A stretch of 64,000 nucleotides of DNA from Rhyzopertha dominica (Eukaryota; Arthropoda; Insecta; Coleoptera; Bostrichidae). Position 1 is the stretch's first letter, and every line of letters begins with the position of its first letter. Below the pieces are notes generated by a model that had not been told where the DNA came from, ran no database searches, and saw only the letters and a list, made by a program, of their open reading frames with translations. The translations under genes were made by a program, and so were the position numbers. The stretch covers positions 13,187,622 to 13,251,621 of the forward strand of contig QCXZ01000042.1 of assembly GCA_025024175.1 (NCBI GenBank), written 5' to 3'. Below, one piece after another: positions 10,191-24,600 of the stretch.

Positions 10191-12630
10191 ACTGGTTTTC
10201 GGGACATCTTACATTATTAAACTATACACTATTTGGCATTATAATACATTTTAGTGCATTAACTGTAACGATTTGATCCCAGCAGCAAATTTGGCTTAGG
10301 TGCGCGCAATTTCCCCACTCTCCCTTGAATAAAAGGAAAACTTCTAGTTTCGCGAACTCGTGAACAATCCCTACGATGCGTGTTTTTCCTAACACAATGC
10401 AGCAACTAAATTGTTAAAACATTTCTAGTTTCGTGCAAACGGATTAACGTTATTTGCCAAGCCTTGCGACACTTATTATTAGCCTTTAACAATGTAGGCA
10501 AACATGGCTTACTGCGCCTTATAAAATACACCCCGTCCTGATTCAAGAGCACTTAAGAGGCGGCCACGTATACTTTTACGAATTATACATCGAACTGAGC
10601 ACGGCTTATCTTATCTCTACGATAAATTCGCAAATTATTGGATTGTGTCTATTTGCACCTGTGTGGCTTTTTTTTCGTTGAACAGCAGAATCGCGGGAAC
10701 GTCATAAAACAAAATTTTGAACGCCTGAACCTAAATGCTGTTTACAAGACAACTATGTGCTTAACCGGAGCAAGCTGTAAACCTCCATGGCTGTTCAAAT
10801 AGACTAAAAATAGAACAATAAGCATATGCATCACGCGCATTTCGTGTACTGCAAAGCAACCCACTAAAATATGTTTCGAATGATGATAAGTGAAGATCAA
10901 TGATGGGCTGTGAGAGGTGTTGTGTGTTTTGGGAAAATGATAAGCATCGGTTTCTGATGTGTTTGCACAGACAACAGATAAACGTATGGTGGGGGCCCAG
11001 TTTATGCTTGGCTACCAACCGTTTTTCTAACAGTTGCCCTACAGTATTTTTAAGTTAGTTAAAATGTGTGTGAAGAGAGTTTGCACAGAAAAAATTGATG
11101 AAGATAACTTTAGTAAATAAATTTCATGATAACAGTATACCATATTTAAAATTTATCAAAAAAGAAGTGCTATACAAGCTATAAGTGGGTATATTACAAT
11201 TTGTTATATTTATACCAACGAGAGGTAATTTTTTCCCGACCAAATGTGCGTTTAAATGATACGCAGCTACGTCTTGGTAGAACTTTATTTACGGGCAAAA
11301 ATAACAAGGCAAACGACAAAACGAACTTCGTATAAGTGGACTGTAACTTCAATGTCAATTTCGTTTTGTGACTTTTTTCGTCCCATCGCTTGCTCTATAT
11401 TTTTCGTCCAATTCGCCACGCACAATCATATTCTTCATTGTTGCAAAATGTATAGTGTTCTTCAAAGAGTTATGTTTCTTTATAGAGATGGAACTTAATT
11501 CATTATTACTATCAGTATTACTATATTTGATATACGTTTCAGACCGTATTTTTAATAAAATTTGTACAAATATGTATTCAAGACATTAAATTATTTATTA
11601 AAATGTCTGGTGAAATATTCTACAGATGCTTCTGTCCATATTGGAGGCGAAAAAAAGCTTTTTGCGATATGTAAGTTTCGAGTAAATAATTTGAAAGCTT
11701 AGGGAGTGTATGATTATGAAGTTTCAATTCAAAAAGTTCATAAATAAAAGAAGAAGAATATATCAACTATTTTCCATTTCACTCTCTTTATGAAACCGTA
11801 TTTACAAATAAAATTACTTTTCTTAAACATTGTGAATCAGCTTGTTAATTTTATCCTGAAGTAAACAAAAAGCGAGTGGTACCTATATTGTTAAAAAGAA
11901 GTAAAAGTGACAGGGAAGTTGTCAGAGGAAAATATAGGAGGGAAATGCAAATCTTCCGCTAAATAAACGAGTTAACAAAATACAAGCTCAGTGTTTGTGA
12001 CAATATTATGTTTAAAAAAAGTGCGACATGTAGTGATAGAAAAAATAATGTTTTTATGGCTCACACATATGATGTGATATAACTGGATGTAGTAGTGCAC
12101 CTTGATAACCTGCAGAAGAACAGAAAGTTTCCAAACATTACTGTTTGTTGATTCTTAAGCTATGTTTCGTCTACAACATCAAATCCTGCTAAGAAGTGTT
12201 GAAAGTTCATTTATTCCAACGTAAATACTATTTTCGGTAGTTATCGACCTGCCTTCAATGCTTCATCATTTGCATTACTGTATCCTCGTATCTATAAACT
12301 CCAACTTCTCCTTGGTCTTCTCCTATCAATAAATGCAGTCGTTCTAAACATAAAATGTGTGAGAAGCTGGAAAATGCATCTTAGTATCATGAAAATGTCT
12401 TCAAAAATCATGCAGCTAGCAGTGCATGGTTTTCTTTATTTACAGTAAATAATTCGCGTACTTCATGCTGCGGAGAACTGAGCAGTGGCTCCACGATCTC
12501 CATTTCACTGCAATCTTCTACTTTTCCAACTGACATCATTTTTCCACTTATTGCTACATCCGTTAAAACAATGCCACGTGTTGCTTGTTTGAACACGTAT
12601 CGGTAATAGGTCCAATAAACCGGAAACTGT
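10191..12630. other. Upstream non-coding region of the GATA gene, part 1
   Basis: I see no convincing gene. A 76-codon minus-strand ORF at 12408-12638 has non-repetitive composition but no family resemblance that I recognise. A mildly GC-richer patch lies near 10.5-11.0 kb. Confidence 0.4.
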
Positions 12631-12746
12631 GTTTGCACACGTCTGTATTTGACGATCCTCGCACCTACGGAGTGACGTCACTACCGCCTAAGTGACGGTA
12701 CCTTCAGGTGACGCGGACGGTTCTGGCCCCTTACCTTTGTGCAAAC
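12631..12746. promoter_or_regulatory. CpG-rich block with consensus CRE, bounded by an 8-bp inverted repeat
   Basis: GTTTGCAC (12631-12638) and GTGCAAAC (12739-12746) are exact inverted repeats around a CpG-rich block. Inside lies TGACGTCA (12673-12680), a perfect cAMP-response-element palindrome, and a CAGGTG E-box near 12706. This could be an enhancer or promoter element upstream of the GATA gene. Function is inferred from motifs alone. Confidence 0.35.
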
Positions 12747-15004
12747 ATTTCTAAGAGGAAACCGACTTGAAACAGAGCGTTTCCGTTTTTAAATCGTGAC
12801 TTACGCAAATTGCTGTAAAAATGTGAATTATAAATAACCACAACTCATATACAGAAATTCTTCATTTTTATTAACACTGATGTAATTTTTATAGTTGGTA
12901 TGATCTTTTCATGTCCAATCTTATCAGTTCTTTACCATGTAACTGCAGTGGTTTGGACCTTATCTTTATAGTTACGCTGAAGGTGGTCGAAACCAACAAT
13001 ACCCAGTTAAATTAGGCTTTGAGTATCGTTCCGTTTTGGCTATTCAAGAATTTATTGTCGATGGTACACAAAACTATGGTAAACAGTTGGACACGTTATA
13101 AACTTAGACATCTGGCAACGTCCTCCATTCGCCTTCCTGTCTTCCTGTTAAGAACAGAGACAGCACCACTCGAGAAGAACGACTGAACAATAGCAACAAA
13201 TATTTAAACAATTGTTCCCTTCTGTGTGGCCCCGCGGTATTCCGCTTTTCAACATTTTTTATGTCGAAAACAGACAGTCGCGGTCACTCTTCAGTATGGA
13301 TGGTAGTGCCAGAAAGAGTTTGTTAAAATGGTGAATATTGGGGTAACAGTTAGAAGACAATTTGTGTTATGAAGACTAATGGCCGTATCTTAAATCAATA
13401 GGTAAGACATTATTAAATTTGAGGACTTACGAGGTAACTTAGTATCGTTGAGAATAATGTAGTAGTAGTAGTGTAGTTGCTGAAGTTACCAGTGGTAACA
13501 TTACCACACACACGTAGAAACTTATCGCATAAAAATTATTTGTTTTGGCCAATGATAAATACTTAATTTAGAGAGATGTTTCATCCTGTATCATCTTTTC
13601 TATACGTAACAATTGGACCTATCTCAGCTTACCGTTTTTAAAGAATATTGTGTTTACTGTTGTAGATTACTTACATTAAGTTGCTTTCGTATTTTTATGC
13701 TGTTTACCACTCTGTTAGAGAAAATGCGATTATATTGGCCTGACCTATAGTTTTGGATCTTTTAAAAGAAAATTCCTCTGGTGTGACACTGGTGTGAGAT
13801 TGGGACCCCATTTTTTATTAATAATTAGTATTTACCCCTTGTACCTTGGAAGTGTAGCTCTAAATAAAATACTACGAAGCTACTGTGGTAAATACACGTT
13901 TTTAATTTTTTATTTAATATTCTATTTCAACATCATCTGTTTCTGTCAACACTATAGAGTAGTCAAATGTTCGAATGTTTCTACGTCAAATTCGCTCCAT
14001 TTCTACGACTTATTGTTTGTGAATATGTTGGTATTGCAACTTTACAGAAGTATATATTAATAAAACACTAGATATTATAAATAAAAAACAGTTTTGTTAA
14101 AATTAATGCAACAAAATAATATAAAATAATTAAATAGGCAAAAAGTATATATACAACCCATGAAATACAAATTTGTAAAACCACGCGCTAACTTTGTTCT
14201 TTCTTGATTTTTTTCTTCGTATTCGAATAATTTAATAAGTAAATACCTAAAAAACAGCTATGAAAGTAGTGGCGGAAAGACGAAAAAACTAAAATATTTA
14301 CAGTTATTTTTCTTTGCAAATATGGTGATATACACAGAGTGTCTCAATATAGCTGCACTGATGCCAACTTATATTTTTTAAATAGAAGTAAATCTGCTCT
14401 AGTAAAGAGTAATAAGTGCACTAGGTAAACAGCATGTATAGACATATATGTAGATGTCAACAATAGAATTTACTATTCCTTTACCAATGAAGTTATTATT
14501 TTGAAAAATCCATATGTATGTTCTTGATTGGACCTTTAACCCATCAGGGTCTCCTGTTTTTCTATATATGAAAGCGTTTAAAGTACTCAGGCTATATATA
14601 CACACTCCAAACATATTTATTTCACGGAATAATCGGTTGTCTTCATAAAATTGTGTTTATTTGGAATCAGAATTTAATTGTTTCAAATAAAGACTTCCAT
14701 TATTGACGTTCGTTTAAAATTCCTTCTCGCCAAATCAAGTACCTATACATGTGATTTTGATGTAAAATAGTCAAATAAGTAAGTGTGCTTCATTCAATAA
14801 TGTAATTTACAAACATTCCGTTGAAGTAAGATAACTGTTTTCAGGGTAAGAATTACTCATCTGAAGGTATACTTCAATACTGATCATAATAATTTGTTTC
14901 AAGGAAAACAATATAGTTAGAACTATCAAATTTCTTAGTTTGACTGTGTAGCTAAACGGCATTACACCAAGTCACATCTAAACTGAAACCCTTATCTGCT
15001 TCAG
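12747..15004. other. Upstream non-coding region of the GATA gene, part 2
   Basis: AT-rich and without a recognisable gene. It ends with a pyrimidine-containing splice acceptor, CTGCTTCAG, directly abutting the GATA start codon, so this stretch is most likely intron between an upstream non-coding exon and the first coding exon. Confidence 0.6.
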
Positions 15005-15658
15005 ATGGAGCCGCAACAAAAACCATCACCGGAGTCAGAGCAAATCCCAAAACAAGAGCAGGATCGAGAGTCTCCCCACGAACCAGAGCAACCGGCATCT
15101 TCGGTCATCATCGTTCGCAGCAGGCAGGTGATCACAACAGCGGGAACCATCGAGGACGAATCGAAGGCTCAAGAACAGCAAGAAGAGACGACGAGGAGTC
15201 CCGAGCAGGCGCAAGAAGAGAGCCCCTCCGTCGAAAACAGCAACGAAACGACCACCATCTACCAGGACCAGTCCCAGATAGGCCAGGAGAGGTACGTCAG
15301 CAACGGTGACGGTACTTACACGCCGCAGGAGTACTCGGAGCACCACGTGGCCGGACAGGTGGTGTACGAAACGGCTCCCGTCGAGATCGGCGAGGGGACC
15401 GTCCACCAGATGATTGCCGCTCCGCATTTCGATACCGAAGAAGCGAAGGTCACCTACACGAACTTGCAGAGCGTCAGTTCTTCTTTTGCCGGCGGAACCA
15501 GCTACGCCTCCAATGATGGCACCACTTACATACAGCAGCACCAGTATCAGCAGTTCGGGCCGCCTTATGCTTCTAGGACCGTCGGGGACAGTCCTCCCAG
15601 TGGGTCGCTGATTCACAGGAACGATCCTAACTTGGCGTCTTCGAGGATATATGCTCCG
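15005..15658 (+). CDS. GATA gene coding exon 1 (N-terminal transactivation region)
   Basis: The exon starts exactly at ATG after acceptor TTCAG (15000-15004) and ends at CCG before donor GTGAGT (15659). It encodes 218 residues rich in Gln, Glu, Ser and Thr, such as [17 protein letters not shown], with conserved-looking patches [11 protein letters not shown] and [10 protein letters not shown]. No zinc finger is present. The reading runs open past the donor to a stop at 15712, which would give a truncated product if the intron were retained. Confidence 0.93.
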
Positions 15659-18600
15659 GTGAGTGGGAAATGTGTCATCAAGCTCTGCTTTTATACGAGG
15701 CACGTTTTTTAAGTAAGTACCGTTTTGGAATTAAAAAAAGACGTGCAAAGATATCGCAATAATTTTATCTTACATGAAAGCGTGTACCTTAATCTACTGT
15801 TCTACATAATTTCCGTGAATATTGAGGCACCAGTTTTTGAATACCCTCCTCATAAAATTCTGCCGCCTGACTTGTTAACCACTGTATCACAAATGTTTCG
15901 ACTCCGTTATCGTCTTGAAGACGCTGACCACCCAGGTGTTTCTTCAAGTGCAGGAACAAATGGTAGTCGTTGGGCGCCAGATCAGGGCTGTATGGAGGAT
16001 GATCTAGAGTTTCCCATTTAAAAGATTTGATGAGATCTTTGGTCCGATTAGCCACATGTGGACGGGCATTGTCATGCAGCAAAACGATACCCTTACTCAA
16101 CTTGCCACGTCTTTTGTTCTGGATTGCACGACGCAGATTGTTCAATGTCTTACAATAAGACGCTGCATTGATTGTCTCATTACGAGGCAGAAACTCCACT
16201 AGCAATACTCCTTTTCTGTCCCAAAAAACTGTGCACATGATTTTCCGGGCAGAAATTGTTTGCTTAAACTTCACTTTTTTGGGTGATGATGGATGTCGCC
16301 ATTCCATGGATTGTTGTTTCGATTCTGGTGTGACGTAGGCCACCCATGTTTCGTCACCAGTAACAATTTGGTCTAAAAAATCTTCACCTTCATTGTGGTA
16401 CCGCTCAAGGAAAGTCAATGCACTGCCTAAACGTTGGGTTTTGTGCAAATCCGTCAACATTTTCGGAACCCAACGTGAACACAGTTTCCGGTAATTCAAG
16501 TTCTCGGTCACAATGCGATACAAAACACTACGAGAATATTAAGGAAAGCAGTCGCACAATGATGAAATTGTAAAGCGTCTGTTTTCTCTCACCTTTTCGT
16601 TCACTTTCTGCACCAAATCATCATTAACGACCGAAGGACGCCCACTCCGTTCTTCATCATGCACATTTGTGCGGCCATCTTTAAATGCTCTCACCCATTT
16701 CCTTACCATTCCATCACTCATAATGTTTTGTCCGTAAACTTCACAGATCTCACGATGAATATCGATCGGTTTTACGCCTTTAGCACTAAGAAATCGTATA
16801 ACAGCCCGTACTTCACAATCGGCGGGACTCACGATTGTCGGAGGCATCTTAAACACTCAGTGTTTATTACAAGAACTGTGCGAGGATGATTTCGATCGTA
16901 GGATAGAATTTTGCGAAACTGCTATGAACATGATCGATGAAGATAGAAACATTTTAAATTGGATTATGTCTTCTGATGAAGCGACTTTTTGCCTCAATGG
17001 TAATGCGAATAAACATAATTGCACATATGGGTCGGACACAAATCCACATTGGATGGAACAAGTCTACACACACAACACCTTCAGAAAGTGAATGCCTGGT
17101 GTGGTGTTATCGGTGAGCACATTATTGGGCTTTTTTTCATCGATGGAAATTTGAACGCGGTCAAGTATTTACACATTATACCAGACCTTATTCGCATGTT
17201 CCCTAATCGTGAAAATGCTGCGCGTCCTTCTGAACAGATATGGTTTCAGCAAGATGGTGCACCGCCCCATTTTGCAGTCAATGTTCGTGGATATTTGAAT
17301 GCGATATTTTCAGACAAAAGGATTGGTAGGCGCGGAGCGATAGAAAACCAACACGTTCCCCTGATCTGATGCCGCTTGATTTTTTCCTGTGAGGGTACTT
17401 ACCTCCAAATATGCTACCAAGAACATAAGAAAACTTCTACTCAGTGCTGCATTACTGCCAGGAAGTAAATGGGGAACATTTTGAGCATCTTCTGTAATGT
17501 AAATCTGAAAAAATAATGCATTTTTTACTTTTTTGGGTACCCCATGCGCAATAAATTGATCAAACTGGACGAAAATTATCACCAGTCAGTGGCTTTTTTG
17601 TCGATTTTAGCGACAAAGAATATTGTTTGCATTCCTTTCGTTCTTTGTCAGGCTCAATTATTGTATTTTGTCACTTATCTTGTATCTTGTACAAGTGTGA
17701 TGCATTTTTGAAATCAGGAAGAAATATCTTTTTTAATGATGTGCTTTTTAATCTCGCTTCCCATTTGAGAAAATGCAACTTGCGCACATATTTCGGAAAC
17801 GAGAGCTGGCACCGAGTTGAAAAAATCCAGAAAATGCATTTTAATTACCCACAGGACCACGCACTATTTAAGAAAAATGGGTCGAACAGAACCTCCCGAA
17901 TCGTACTGGGATTTTGAATATCGAATTACAATGATAATTTGCATTGCTTCTTGCTTAGAGATTTTAATCGATCGACGGCAATAATCTATTTTATTAATCT
18001 TATTATCTAATAGTCCGATTCAAATAATTCATTTGCAAGAAAACAAAATTTAATGTTATCAAAATATTTATAGGTGGAAATGATAAAGACGTATTCTCAT
18101 GTAACTGGTTTTAGTTGCTTTTCCCCAGAAAGGAAAAATGTTACTTCTTGTTTAGGAAGGCTTTCAAATACTACATAAACAACCATTTCTTCCATAACTG
18201 ATTTTAATTAAACGAATGTATAACAAATTGTATTCCAAACTTCGATCAGCTTCCAGAATGTCATAATATAGACAAAGGGAGGCGTGTCGTCCATTTCTTA
18301 TGTAGAAAGTGCCGATACTGATTGCAGCAGCCGAATAGTTCTTTTTGCTGTAATTTATCGGCTTGCTTTTCGGAGATGCTATTAGATAGTGACCTCGACT
18401 TTGTCGTGCCAACTTGAAAATGTAAAAATAGTTGCTGGAAACGAGAAAGTCGTGGGCATCACTAAAATTGACTGATCACACTTTCAACATTTGCTTGCCT
18501 ACTTCTTTATGTAACATTTTGTGAAGTTATTAAATAACCATTTTTTTGAATTATGCCCACATTGATGGTTTTTATGACATAATGGTCGAATAAGGACTCG

Positions 18601-21600
18601 AATGACACTAAAAATCTTCCTGCAGGAATACGACGTGAGCAACTTCCCCCAGTCCGGCGGTCAGGTGTTGATCGACCAGAACGGCTCCCCCTTTACCTAC
18701 ACCATCCAGCCGGCCCCCCAGTCCGCCGCCTCCGAGTACGGCACCTTCACCGCCGGCGGCCTCCAGCAAGCGGACAGCCCGATCCAGTACCAGCAGTACC
18801 CGCAGCCCTCCGGGTGGAGCGTACAGGCGGAGGAGTCCTTCGCCCAGCAAACGCCAGAGGTAGATATCAAAGAGTGTGTGAATTGCGGTGCCAGCGTCAC
18901 CCCACTATGGCGCCGAGACGGTACCGGGCACTATCTCTGTAATGCGTGCGGCCTGTATAACAAAATCAATGGTGTTAACAGGCCGCCCGTCCGCACTACC
19001 AAAAAACCACAGGCGGTAAGTCTAGGGTGTTGTTTCAGTGTGGGGGAGTAACTTTTTTTCTTTGTCTGGAATGCTGGGTACAGGGTGAGGAGTCGGGTTT
19101 TGGCGGGCACACTTGCGGAAGAACCTGCTCTTCTCGATCTTTCTGGTTTCCCCAAGAATGCTTTCTAAGATATGCAGGGTTTCTATAAATTAACAAAAAA
19201 AATCTATTTGCCGCCTCTCAGGAAAGTCAACACAATTATTGTTTTGACAGATACTTGTCATCTGTCGATTGCCGAATTATTTGATTCATTTGAATATGAA
19301 AAAGCGCGTTCAAGGCTGTATTTTCAACATGCTGTAAAGTGTGTATATATTTGGAAGAATTTTTTGGCTCAATATAGTATTTAACTTTTGAGGTTGTTAA
19401 CGGCAATCCCATCGTCCCCATTACCAAACCATAAATTGCAGCACGCTATATGTACTGTATTTACATTTACGACAAAAACTACACAGGTAGATAATTCGCG
19501 CTAAATAAATATTAAAAATTAATTATAGAAACAGTCACTATCACAAAATTCATCATCACTATTGTCGCTCTCTAGATTTATAATTAATTCTTGGACACGT
19601 TTGACGCGATAATTATCTTCGATTTCAATTACATGCCCATATCAACTCAATGGGATTAAAAATACACTGCTAGGGTGGAAGCCGATGCACTTGATGGCCA
19701 GGATTCGGTGCTTCTTGGTCTGCTCCATATTCTTGTTGTAAATCTTTAGTTCTTAGTACTTCCAACAACTCTTCTTTCGTATAGTTATCTTCAAAATACA
19801 AATCATGTTTCTCTAAGATCAAACCATGCATCCTTTGATCCTGCGTGCAATATAATAATACGATGCCCTTTGCTCACTGGCACATCTAATACACACTTTT
19901 CTTAATTATCTACCCAACTCTTGTTTACTGTATCATACGAATTAAACCACGTTTTGTCTAGATAGATTATCGGTCTACCTTCCTCGCTAAACTTTTTGAT
20001 TTCTTTCAAATAATTCATTCTTCATTCGCTAATTCTGGGTGTCTTTTATTTAACGTGTTGTGATTAAGGTAAAGAGGTAAGCAGTACTGTACTCCAAAGA
20101 AAAAACATACTTTTAATTAAAGCTTTTTGCAGTGTTTTAAAGTAATTTATTGTAGTAAGAGGTATTTTGTAATCTTCAAGCACACGATATATCTTTTGTT
20201 TACATTGTAGAACTCTTTAAACTCTTTCCTACAAGAGAATGAATTGTCTAATTTTCTACTCCACGTGGTGCACACCTTTTTGTTTGACTAATAAAAGAAG
20301 TGATTTTCATGATAACACAAAAATTGATACGATAAATGACCATTAATTTTTTATCATTTTTACAAAATCCATATTGATCTCATTGATTAAATATTGCAAT
20401 TAGTTATGAAGGTACTTGATCGCATCGATTTTGACAGTGGTAGAGAGAGTAACCACTCTAAACCTATGTGCGAAAATATTGTATCAGTATTTTGCAGGAC
20501 TGAAGTCAAGCGAATATTTCAGATAGTGTATAAGGAGCACTGCGTAAAATCGAAAGAATTGTAAATTTTATTGCCAAATTTTTGTTCAGGCTATGTATTT
20601 TATTGCCAAGAGACTTTGGTAATTTGCTAATGACTTTGAGATTTGAGCATGGTTTGTTTGCCCTTACATGTTCATTTGTTTGAAAAATGTACAATTCTAA
20701 TATAAATCTTAAAGAAAAGTCCATTTTTGGGGAAATCAGAATGTGGTTGTATTGTTAATTTAATTAATGAAATAATACAGTGACCATCTGTAATGAAAGG
20801 AGGAAATTTTTAAGTATTCTTTATGGAATTAAATAACTGGTCATAGATGAAATTGATTAGATGGTTCTTACGCCTATATCCTACATATATATAAATATAT
20901 AGGAAAGATATTAAGATTTAGTCATATTTGTTTGTATAAAAAAAGGTTGAGAGAAATCGACTTGGGTGTCAAAATTAAAAAATATCTGTATTATACAATG
21001 ACTAAGCTGCTTCCAAAGTTAAAGGCCAAAATGTTCCACAGCAGTATATAATTTCGATGTGAAGAACTAATTTCATGTAAACTCAATAACAATCCTTAGG
21101 GCTAAAATCGGAGCTCCTATTCAACGATCCGGAAAAGTTTGAGCAAGTTGACTGAAAAAACTCCAACACAAAATTTCATATTAACGTTCGTATTTTGTTT
21201 AGAATTTGATGTTCTGTATCTCTACTGTTGCTAAGGTATTGTGTTTTACAAAGTAAAATTATCTGTTCTAAAGATGTACCCACCCTGTACCAGCAATGTA
21301 GTGTGTCCGGTCCCTATAGTGCGCCAAAATATACTTAATTAGCAATACTAACAATGAATCGCGAAAATTACGATCCTATTTCAACAAAAACCTTGACGAG
21401 CCCTTTCCAACAGCTAACTGCTCCAAAAAAAGAAATGTACAAGTTGCCTCATATTTGAACAGCGATAAGTCAACATGAAGTTCACAGCATGTGATGCGTT
21501 TCGGGTTTGTCAAAGGCATGTAGTAATAAAACGGGGATTATGTTGAAGTAGTTTGCTCAAGTTGCGAAATAGTTTTACGTACGGGTGTTGCAAGGTGGGC

Positions 21601-24600
21601 TTTTCCTCCTTTCAGACTGGCAGCAGGAGGAACGGCGTGCAATGCGCTAATTGCAAGACCAACCAGACAACCCTCTGGCGGAGAAACAACCAGGGCGAGC
21701 CAGTTTGCAACGCTTGTGGACTCTACTTCAAACTTCACGGGGTAAGCGCGATCGTGCTATCTATTAGCAGCACAAACAAGATTGTGACGTAGCGGTTGAC
21801 CAAGCAACTTATGAATGAATTATCTTATTATAATCATCGGAGATAGCATTATCTTTTATCTAAAGGTAAATGTAAATTTGGCGTTTTTCATAGTATATCA
21901 ACCCCAAAAATAAACAGGTTATATAAGGCAGTCTGGGATAGTTTAGATACAGGCTATCTTAACATTTAGATTACGNACGCTTCCTTGTGATATTATCTTA
22001 GGCCTTGGCCTAGGTCGTCAGTAGGAAAATATTGAAGAAAGCTTCAATCATTCGGAAAAGTCGTTCCTTAGGAAATAAATGAAGCACGGATCGTTCACGG
22101 TGATTCACTCACGTTTTACCGAGTAAATAGCATGACTAATCTTCAAATCATACCGTGTTCGAAGTAATAATGTAAATAATAACTGTTTACGCCAATAAAG
22201 TGCTTTTGTTATTCTAAGGTGGAGCTAAACAAGCATCGTTTCAGACTAAAATTGGGAATGAATTGGATTGATTTAGAGGTCTAGCCTTTTTTGTACGTTT
22301 CGTGAACAACCATGGCAAAACTTACATTTGTTTATCAAGCTTTTATACTAAGAATCTTTATTTTCTAGCTTCGTCCCAGGTGAGGTTTCTCTTCTTCAAC
22401 GCCTCGACCACTGTCATGTTCCATGTCTTCTGCGGTCTTCCTCTTCTTTTCTTTCCTTGTACTTTTGCCTCCCATACTAGTTTTGCTGGTTGTTCATTCT
22501 CACCAGGTGTCCGAACCACTCTAATGTATTCTCTTCCATAGTTTGTTTAATCGTAACGCTCACCGGGACGTCTCACACGACCATTGCAACAAGTAAAAGA
22601 AAATCTGGTTGAACGAAAATCTACAACAGATCTACGGGGTGTTTTAGCTTATTTCAGCAGTGTACTCCTGACCGTTTGGTCAACAATTTCCACGTCAGTG
22701 GCGTTCCGAAGAAGGCTTTGTGGCTCATGAGCAGTAGCAGTGCGTTGGCGAAGGGAAGGTGTAACAATATCCTATCCCGAATGGTTGTTTTTCGTTTTCT
22801 GCCTTGTCCAGCTCTTCTGGAATAGCTACCAGTTGCTTGGTACCTATACCAAAGTCTGCAAATACTGATGGACTAGTTCAGGCTGCGTTTGCTATACGTA
22901 ACGCATAGAACGTCCATCATCAAGCAATGCAACAGCTTTTGCTACTTTAACTTCATGTAGAAAGTGCATTTTACGCTTACAGACACAAATTTAATCAAAA
23001 AGTGAGATTTTCATTTACCTACACCTTCTTGATTGTTTTTTCCAATGTGTTAAGTGGTCTAAGGACACTATACATGACAAATATGCTGAATAATAACCAA
23101 TGTTTTATTTGATATTTGAAACTAGAACTCTAAAGAATAATAAACCAGTATAAAACTAGAATGTGCTGTTAGAAAAATAATCACACATTACCAAAATAGC
23201 GTACCCCCAATTTTTGAGCAGTGAATGATAATGGATACATTGGAATTTAAAACAACGTTCTTGAGGAAGCTTTAGAATTTTTCGTTGTACACTCTGTAAA
23301 GGGTCACTCCTTTTTATGAAAAATAATCTATGTGATGTAAGGTTTCTAAACTCCGTTTCAACATTTAAATACGCCCCTTAATGTATTGTATAACATTTGT
23401 TTTCTTTTTCATAGGTGAATCGTCCTCTTAGCATGAAGAAGGAAGGCATTCAGACCCGTAAACGAAAGCCAAAGTCATCCAGTTCCCAGCACATGAACAT
23501 GGCAGGACCTTCGAACATGTTACATCACCACCAAAGAAATATAAGTAAGTTTGCACGAAAAAAACAAGTCTTAAAGGCGGTATCATTAATCTACCTTAAG
23601 ACAGATGGCAGTGCATATTTACTCGTTGCACAACCCAAATTTCCTATTTCTTCGATAAAAATTTACATTAAGGCTTGATGCGTGGTCTCAGCATATTCCC
23701 GCCACTTGCACGAGCAGACGCTTCAAGTTTACCATGTGTTTGCTCTGCCATCTTGTTGATTTACGGTGTTTGTTACAAAAACGTGTAACGTCAGTGCCTA
23801 GCGACGACGCGATGATAAGAATCTAAGTGCTCGGCAAATAGAACAGATCGACAAGGATTTTTAGATAAGGGAAATACGTGTAATTCGGAGAGGCTATCAA
23901 TGTTTGAGTGGGATTGTGTAAATCGAAGACGGACCAAAAACAGCAGAAGCGATGGTGTTGAAAATTATATCAAGGTATCGCGAAATTTCGCGATAAGTTT
24001 AAGACTATAGAATGTTCTACCCAAATCCTCAGGAGTTTAAGTTTGCAGACCATAGAGATGCAGTATTGAAAGCCCACTGCAATGAATCTTTTGGTTTATA
24101 GTACCCCTAGTTAAAAACAGTTCTTGTCTCTTGTTTATTTTTGGTAACAAATTTCTTTCTATAGCCTCTAGTAACTTTTCTGCTGCTGCTTCATCATTAG
24201 CATTGGGAAATTCTAATTCTTTGCATCCTAATGTTCACACCTCGACACGATCTTTTATGATGACAGCATATAAATAAAACACTGTGTTAAACGATATGAA
24301 CTTGATTTTATTAAAGGACTACTGTTGTTGGGTATCATTTCTCTCAATTTCTTTATATACTGATCAACAATTTCCTGTTCTTCTTGGGTTGCCTAATTAA
24401 AAACAGTTCTCTCTTATTTCTGGTTTATTTTTGGTAAGAAATTTCTTTCTATAGCCTCTAGCAACTTTTCTGCTGCTGCTTCATCATTTGCATAGGGAAA
24501 TTCTGATTCTTTGCTTCTTAATGCTCACACCTCGACACCATCTTTTATGATGACAGTATATAAATAAAACACTGTGTTAAACGATATGAACTTGATTTTA

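Noticed and set aside
15035..15703. Long open frame (222 codons) on the minus strand opposite GATA exon 1
   Set aside because: It is the antisense shadow of the GC-rich coding exon; its composition (Leu/Arg/Asp-rich) mirrors the sense codons and it has no domain.
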